Assembly: GCA_964529305.1 (NCBI GenBank)
Contig: CAZGUX010000257.1
Coordinates: forward strand, 30,060-94,059
DNA length: 64,000 nt
DNA from: CAZGUX01 sp964529305
GTDB taxonomy: Bacteria; Acidobacteriota; Terriglobia; Bryobacterales; Bryobacteraceae
Direction: 5' to 3'
In this document: one piece after another, positions 59,486 through 64,000 of the stretch
How the letters are laid out: the number at the start of each line of letters is the position of its first letter
Numbering within the stretch: position 1 is the stretch's first letter
Made by a program: the position numbers and the translations under genes
The notes under the pieces: model-generated
The model's input: only the letters and a program-made list of their open reading frames with translations
Told to the model about the DNA's origin: nothing
The model's database searches: none

Positions 59486-60826
59486 CTATCGGAAGAACAA
59501 CGCCTGAACCGCCAGCACGATCAGGAACCCGAAGACCGACACCACCACCTTCATCGCTGTCCAACTGCGCAGCGTCTGCGGGACCGTCATGCCCAGGTAT
59601 TCGTTCACCAGCCAGAAGCCCGCGTCGTTGACGTGCGAAAGGATCGTGCCGCCGCAAGCCAAGGCCATGGTCATCATCTCCGGCGTGTACCCGGGAATGT
59701 TCTTGACGATGGGCGCGACAATGCCGGCGGCGGTAATGATGGCCACCGTCGCCGAGCCCTGCGCAATGCGCATCGCCGCCGCGATCAGGTACGCCACGAT
59801 GAGCGGCGAGATCGACGACGTGGCCAGCAGGTTCCCCGCGTACGGGCCGACGCCCGAATCGATGATCACCTGCTTGAACGCTCCGCCGCCGCCCATGATG
59901 GCCAGCAGCGTCCCGATCGGCGCCATCGAGTCGGTCGCCATCCTGCCCAGCGCCGTGCGGTCGAGGCCGCGACGGGTCCCGAACCAATACATCGCCACAA
60001 GCGCCGTCACCATCAATGCGGTGAAGGGGTGCCCGATCAGAGTCAGAAACGCCTGTCCGGGAGACTTTGCCATTCCGCCGATCGTCGCCGCGAAGATCAG
60101 GATCACCGGCAGCAACAGCACCAGCACCACCTGAGGCACTGGCGGGGCGGGGCGATCGCCTTGTTTTGCATCCTCTTCCCCTGCGATCTTCGGCAGGGGA
60201 ACGTAGATCTTGGCCGCGATCCAGCCTCCGTAGACGATCCCGCCCATGATCGCCATGGGGATCGACAACAGCACGCCGTACAGAATCGTCAGGCCCAGAT
60301 CGGCGCCCAGCAGCGCCGCCGCCGCGGCCGGCGCGGGATGGGGAGGCACCAGGGCGTGCGTGAACGTCAGAGCCGCCGTCAGAGGCATTCCGTAGTACAG
60401 GATCGATCGCTTCGATTCCCTCGCCAGACTCCAGACAATCGGGACCAGGATGATGAAGCCCACTTCAAAAAAAATCGGCAAGCCTACCAAAAACGCCGCG
60501 GTCAGCACCGCCCACGAGGCCCGGTCCCGGCCAAACCGGGCGAGGAGCCATTCCGCCAAGGCTCGCCCTCCGCCCGAATGCTCCAGGAACCGCCCGATCA
60601 TCGCGCCCAGTGCGACCACCACGGCGATGAATCCAAGCGCGTCGCCGAATCCGGCCTGTGCGGACTTCAGCACCTTCGCGGGATCCATGCCCGCCGCCAG
60701 TCCCAGGGCCAGGCTCGAGATCATCAGCGCCAGGAACGCGTGCAACCGGAGCGCTAGAATCAGAAACAGCAGCAGACCGATCGACGCGAGCGTCAACCCG
60801 ATGAGGTACTCCCCGCTTGCGGGCAT
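59486..60826 (-). CDS. GntP-family gluconate/organic acid permease
   Basis: 446 residues from ATG 60826 (PASGEYLIGLTLASIGLLLF); a longer frame reaches into the upstream divergent gene and is rejected. About 12 to 14 hydrophobic helices with GntP landmarks: FGDALGFIAVVVALGAMIGR, FLEHSGGGRALAEWLLARFG, FLVGLPIFFEVGFIILVPIV, HALVPPHPAPAAAAALLGAD, IMGGGGAFKQVIIDSGVGPY, IAQGSATVAIITAAGIVAPI, CGGTILSHVNDAGFWLVNEY. The family takes up gluconate, or related hydroxy acids, with protons. No kinase or dehydratase for gluconate is near. Confidence 0.93.
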   Translation of the reverse strand: MPASGEYLIGLTLASIGLLLFLILALRLHAFLALMISSLALGLAAGMDPAKVLKSAQAGFGDALGFIAVVVALGAMIGRFLEHSGGGRALAEWLLARFGRDRASWAVLTAAFLVGLPIFFEVGFIILVPIVWSLARESKRSILYYGMPLTAALTFTHALVPPHPAPAAAAALLGADLGLTILYGVLLSIPMAIMGGIVYGGWIAAKIYVPLPKIAGEEDAKQGDRPAPPVPQVVLVLLLPVILIFAATIGGMAKSPGQAFLTLIGHPFTALMVTALVAMYWFGTRRGLDRTALGRMATDSMAPIGTLLAIMGGGGAFKQVIIDSGVGPYAGNLLATSSISPLIVAYLIAAAMRIAQGSATVAIITAAGIVAPIVKNIPGYTPEMMTMALACGGTILSHVNDAGFWLVNEYLGMTVPQTLRSWTAMKVVVSVFGFLIVLAVQALFFR

Positions 60827-60915
60827 AGGTTTGCATTCTACACCGCCTCTATTGTTGTCGTTCTGATTCGGAGCGTGGCGCCGGTTCCGCAGCCGGCTGA
60901 TAGGAAGGAGACTAG

Positions 60916-62283
60916 ATGTTCCGCCTCTGGTTTGTCTGGTTGCTGGCGGCCGCGGCGTGCCAAGCCAAGCCCGTGATTCACTATGCCCTGTGGTTCGATA
61001 CCGAAGACTACATCGAACCCGCCGCGGACGATGCCGCCCTTCGCCTCGCCGTCGAACTGGAAAAACTTGGCGTGCGCGCAACGTTCAAGATTGTCGGCGA
61101 GAAGGCCCGCGTCCTGGAATCGCGCGGCCGCCGCGACGTCATCCGCGCGCTGGCCCGTCACGACATCGGCTATCACGCCGAGAATCACAGCATCCCGCCG
61201 CCTCCGGCCATGTATCTGAGGCCGCTCGGCCTGCTCGAAGGCGCGCAGGAGTTTGAGCGCCGCGAAGGCCAGGGGGTTCGCGACATCCGCCGCATTTTCG
61301 GCGTCACGCCGAGTTGCTACGGCCAGCCCGGCTCGTCCTGGGGACCGCAGAGCAACATCGCGCTCCGCCGCATGGGCATACCCGTCTATATGGACGAAGG
61401 CTCGCAAGTCGGCCTCGACAACCAGCCTTTCTGGTTCATGGGCGTCCTGCACGTGTTTCGCCTGGGCCCCTTCTCGCTGCGCGCGGATATTAACGACCCC
61501 GGCAAACTCGAGGATGCCAAGCATCGCTTTGACGCCCAGGTGATGGAGTTGCGGCGGCGGGGCGGCGGCGTGATTCACACCTACTATCACCCTACGGAGT
61601 TTGTCGCCACCGAGTTCTGGGATGCGGTCAACTTCCCCCGTGGACGCTACACCGCGCCCGAGGCGTACCGCCGGCCGAAGGCGCGCACCGCGGAGTCATC
61701 CGAACAGGCCTATCGGCTGTTGCTCGACTTCGTGCGGCATGTCCGCTCCGTGCCGGGTGTCCGCTTCGTCACGGCGCGGGAGTGGCCCCAGTTGTTCGCA
61801 AACCCCGACCAGCCTCTGGCCGCGGATCAGGCGCGCCGGTGGCTTCGCGAATCGATCGATGTGCGTGAGGCCTACTCGGCGGCCGACCAACTGCTGGCCT
61901 TGCTCGGGCTCCCGCCTCAGTACGTCGATGGCCCGGCTCAACGGGTGGAGTCCACCGCGGTCGCCGCCATTCCGCGGGCGCAGTTCGAGCGCGGCAGGCG
62001 CGACGCAATCGGCTACGTCGAGCGGCATCGCCGTCTGCCATCGCACGTCTGGTTCGGCTCCGAACGGCTCTCGCTGCCCGATTTCGCCGCCACGTTGGCC
62101 GCCGACGAGGGCGGTTCCGAAGTATCCGTCCGCCGGGGGACTCCGGCGTTTGAGCGCTTCATCGCGGCGGATGCGAAGAAGTCTTTCAACTGGGCCATTC
62201 ACCCCGAGACCTTCGAAGCGCCGGAGTTGCTGGAACTCGGCCGCCTCCAGGCGTGGACCCTGAAGGCCGCGCGGTTGCAGTAG
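60916..62283 (+). CDS. Exported polysaccharide-deacetylase-like protein
   Basis: 455 residues, ATG preceded by GGAAGGAGAC. A signal peptide (LWFVWLLAAAACQAKPVI) is followed by a NodB-like barrel (about 20-260): YALWFDTEDYIEPAADDAAL (metal Asp), LGVRATFKIVGEKARVLE, HDIGYHAENHSIPPPPAMYL (H-x-E-x-H in place of HxxxH), GVIHTYYHPTEFVA. The C-terminal 200 residues are helical and unlike known domains. The departure from the standard second metal motif hints at altered chemistry. Standing alone between divergent GntP and a convergent small gene. Confidence 0.82.
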   Translation: MFRLWFVWLLAAAACQAKPVIHYALWFDTEDYIEPAADDAALRLAVELEKLGVRATFKIVGEKARVLESRGRRDVIRALARHDIGYHAENHSIPPPPAMYLRPLGLLEGAQEFERREGQGVRDIRRIFGVTPSCYGQPGSSWGPQSNIALRRMGIPVYMDEGSQVGLDNQPFWFMGVLHVFRLGPFSLRADINDPGKLEDAKHRFDAQVMELRRRGGGVIHTYYHPTEFVATEFWDAVNFPRGRYTAPEAYRRPKARTAESSEQAYRLLLDFVRHVRSVPGVRFVTAREWPQLFANPDQPLAADQARRWLRESIDVREAYSAADQLLALLGLPPQYVDGPAQRVESTAVAAIPRAQFERGRRDAIGYVERHRRLPSHVWFGSERLSLPDFAATLAADEGGSEVSVRRGTPAFERFIAADAKKSFNWAIHPETFEAPELLELGRLQAWTLKAARLQ

Positions 62284-62307
62284 CGGACCGTGATGACCAC
62301 GTTCGGT

Positions 62308-62571
62308 TCAGCCGGCACGAGTCGGCGTCGGGCGCTTTCGCCCGCCTCGTGAAGCGGTGGCCGCCAGAGCCGTATCGGCCAGCAGCCGTAACGCTCGATT
62401 TACGGATTCACTGTCGGGAAACAAGGTTGCCAGCTCGGGCTCGATCAACACCAGGTTGGTCCGGGCGATTGCACGCTGATGGTACTTGCCCCGGACTCCG
62501 CCCTTCAGTTGCGAGAGATCGTACTGCTCTCGCAATCCGTCATTCAGCTTGCGTGCCGATTCCTTCTTCAT
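62308..62571 (-). CDS. Small antitoxin-like protein
   Basis: 87 residues from ATG 62571. The motif REQYDLSQLKGGVRGKYHQR then VLIEPELATLFPDSESVNRA and LRLLADTA matches a widespread family of short proteins with a 'YDFSKGVRGKY' box and a ribbon-helix-helix-like end, commonly placed beside toxins or nucleotidyltransferases in cyanobacteria and acidobacteria. No toxin gene is seen on either side; about 140 bp upstream hold only a 25-codon frame overlapping this start (ATG 62646). The antitoxin idea is inferred. Confidence 0.7.
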   Translation of the reverse strand: MKKESARKLNDGLREQYDLSQLKGGVRGKYHQRAIARTNLVLIEPELATLFPDSESVNRALRLLADTALAATASRGGRKRPTPTRAG

Positions 62572-62785
62572 CCTGTCCACGTTCCGGCCTTGCTTATCGA
62601 CGATCTGCACGTGCCGTGAGAGCCGAATACGAGATTCTGCTTCATTGTATGGCCGCGCCCATCGGCAATGCGCCGATGACTCCGAACGGTCCTTGTGGGA
62701 AAAACAGTCAAGCACGCCGACCGGATCTTCGTATAAGCTGAGAGGCGATTTCCCGGACTGTCATCTGATCCACCTGGAGGAGCCT

Positions 62786-63877
62786 CTGTACGCGACGGAC
62801 GCCAGCATCACGGTCGGCATCCTCGCGAACCCGGTCTCCGGGCGCGACGTCCGCCGCCTCGTCGCCCAGGCCTCGGTCTTCCACCTCTCGGAAAAGTGCA
62901 ACCGGATCGGCCGCCTGCTTTCGTCGCTGGGCGCCGTGGGAATCCGTCGCGTCTATATGATGCCCGACGTTACCGGCCTGGCCGGACGCATCCGGCGTAG
63001 CGCCGAGAGCCATCAGCGGAACGGCTCGTCCTGGCCGGAGTTGACCTTTCTCGACATGCCCGTCGACGATGGGCCCGCCGACACGGTCCGCGCGGTCGAG
63101 CGGATGGTGGACGCCGGAGTGAAAGTGATCATTGTCCTCGGCGGCGACGGTACGCATCGCCTGGTGGCGATGGCCTGCGGCGACACTCCGCTGGTCGCGC
63201 TCTCCACCGGCACCAACAATGCGTTTCCCGGATCCCATGAGGCGACCATCGCCGGCTTGGCCGCGGGCCTGGTCGCGGCCGGCCTGGTGCCGGAGCGGGA
63301 CGTCGTAATCCGCAACAAGGTGCTGCGCCTCGAATCGAACGGCGCCCCCCGCGGCCTGGCGGTGGTCGACGCTTCCGTCACCCGCGACCGCTGGATTGGC
63401 GCTCGCGCGCTGTGGCGTCCCGAGACTCTTAGCCAGATCTTCGTCACGTTCTCCGAGCCGCACGCCATCGGCGTTTCCTCGATCGCCGGCTTACTCCGGC
63501 CCGTCGCGCGCGACGCCGGGCACGGCCTGCGTATCGATCTGGTTCCGCCGGAACAGGCGCCCGCTACGCTGATGGCGGCGATCGCCCCGGGCCTGATCGT
63601 TCCCCTCGGAATCGCCGCGGTCCACGAGATCCGCCCCGGAGAACGGCATTTCGTTCAATCGACCGAAGGAGTTGTTGCAGTGGACGGAGAACGGGCGATA
63701 GAATTCGGGGCTGGCGACCAGGTGGCGATCCGGCTCGAACACGATGGCCCCTGTACGATTGACATCGATCGCGTGATGCATCGTGCCGCGCGGGAAGGTC
63801 TTTTGGTGAATTTCGATCCGGCGCGCGGTTCCGCGGCCGGCGGGCAAAGGAAGGGCGTCAGCCATGCAACTGGATAA
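62786..63877 (+). CDS. acoX: AcoX-type ATP-NAD kinase family protein
   Basis: 363 residues if translation begins near 62786. The first conserved block is ITVGILANPVSGRDVRRLVA then QASVFHLSEKCNRIGRLL, the usual AcoX opening. Further on are the nucleotide motif KVIIVLGGDGTHRLVAMACG and ALSTGTNNAFPGSHEATIAG. No ATG or GTG lies between 62696 and the block; candidates are CTG 62786 (GGAGG nine bases upstream) or TTG 62693. AcoX is found with acetoin-dehydrogenase genes, and the next gene encodes a matching E1-alpha subunit, overlapping its 3' end by 14 bp. The role of AcoX itself is not established. Confidence 0.82.
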   Translation: MYATDASITVGILANPVSGRDVRRLVAQASVFHLSEKCNRIGRLLSSLGAVGIRRVYMMPDVTGLAGRIRRSAESHQRNGSSWPELTFLDMPVDDGPADTVRAVERMVDAGVKVIIVLGGDGTHRLVAMACGDTPLVALSTGTNNAFPGSHEATIAGLAAGLVAAGLVPERDVVIRNKVLRLESNGAPRGLAVVDASVTRDRWIGARALWRPETLSQIFVTFSEPHAIGVSSIAGLLRPVARDAGHGLRIDLVPPEQAPATLMAAIAPGLIVPLGIAAVHEIRPGERHFVQSTEGVVAVDGERAIEFGAGDQVAIRLEHDGPCTIDIDRVMHRAAREGLLVNFDPARGSAAGGQRKGVSHATG

Positions 63878-64000
63878 GGAAGCGCTGATGAAGGCGTACC
63901 GCATCATGAAGACCATCCGCGTCTTCGAGGAGCGGATTCATGTCGAGTTCGGAACCGGCGAAATCCCCGGATTCGTCCATCTCTACGCCGGCGAGGAAGC
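63864..64000 (+). CDS. Thiamine-diphosphate dehydrogenase E1 alpha subunit (start only)
   Basis: First 45 codons, running past the right edge. LMKAYRIMKTIRVFEERIHV then GEIPGFVHLYAGEEA is the opening of pyruvate/acetoin/branched-chain 2-oxoacid dehydrogenase E1 alpha subunits, in which the GF.HLY.GQEA block binds thiamine diphosphate neighbours. The overlap with AcoX points to the acetoin dehydrogenase (acoXABC-like) arrangement rather than a housekeeping pyruvate dehydrogenase. Downstream genes outside the window should be the E1 beta and E2 subunits. Confidence 0.85.
   Translation, partial: MQLDKEALMKAYRIMKTIRVFEERIHVEFGTGEIPGFVHLYAGEE

Noticed and set aside
1..64000. CRISPR arrays, insertion sequences, integrases or prophage genes
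   Set aside because: No regularly spaced repeats, transposase, Cas, or phage structural genes were found in any frame.

Overview
The window looks like the chromosome of a high-GC member of the Acidobacteriota, probably of the Solibacter/Bryobacter lineage. This is inferred from gene content, not from a marker gene. The pointers are an Oar-like TonB-dependent receptor with an N-terminal carboxypeptidase-regulatory domain, Ser/Thr kinases fused to beta-propellers, 3-keto-disaccharide hydrolase (DUF1080) and CBM9-like secreted proteins, a PEP-CTERM-like protein, and many short palindromic repeats. No phage, insertion sequence, CRISPR array or integrase was seen. Several small remnants (a sulfatase tail, a CsgG-like fragment, a MazF-like toxin stub) show gene decay in the gaps between genes.

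Layout. 1-13.7 kb: secreted and envelope proteins (gamma-glutamyltransferase, a DUF5666-like protein next to a TonB-dependent receptor, small hypotheticals), then a sigma factor followed by a large receptor kinase whose WD40 part is split by a frameshift. 14-17.1 kb: the housekeeping operon rpoN-hpf-rapZ. 17.2-23.9 kb: secreted sugar-related proteins, a TPR lipoprotein and a PEP-CTERM-like protein. 24.2-31.9 kb: tRNA-Arg, a CYTH protein, an FAD amino-acid oxidoreductase, a metallo-beta-lactamase, a Tat-exported aldo/keto reductase, a GH2 glycosidase, a 2OG oxygenase and orphan antitoxins. 33-44.8 kb: a redox region with a CRP/FNR-family regulator, cupin, YwiC-like protein, hemerythrin, a second kinase, a NapH-like polyferredoxin, a PQQ dehydrogenase and a pentaheme cytochrome. 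44.9-52.9 kb: an SGNH-CocE fusion hydrolase, an RND efflux pair and a TIM-barrel protein. 53.2-55.6 kb: the Ro60 homologue Rsr preceded by an array of Y-RNA-like genes. 55.7-64 kb: Uma2 nuclease, a cytochrome-monooxygenase fusion, AttH-like lipocalin, DinB, GntP permease, a deacetylase-like protein, and the start of an AcoX/E1-alpha operon.

Two systems stand out. First, immediately upstream of rsr there are three tandem elements sharing the strand CCGGTTATCG, a matching CCGG-type 3' strand and a T-run. The first carries a circularly permuted tRNA mimic (T-arm, acceptor helix closed by a 12-nt loop, D-arm), the second a T-arm hairpin only, the third a short hairpin. This is the architecture expected of bacterial Y RNAs bound by Rsr, here as three variants in a row. 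Second, three perfect palindromes of the form GTGA-N6-TCAC lie 45-57 bp upstream of the cupin, hemerythrin and polyferredoxin genes; the first also faces the divergent CRP/FNR-family regulator. The recognition helix of that regulator has the CRP-type R-E...R pattern that fits GTGA half-sites, so the window seems to hold a complete small redox regulon together with its regulator.
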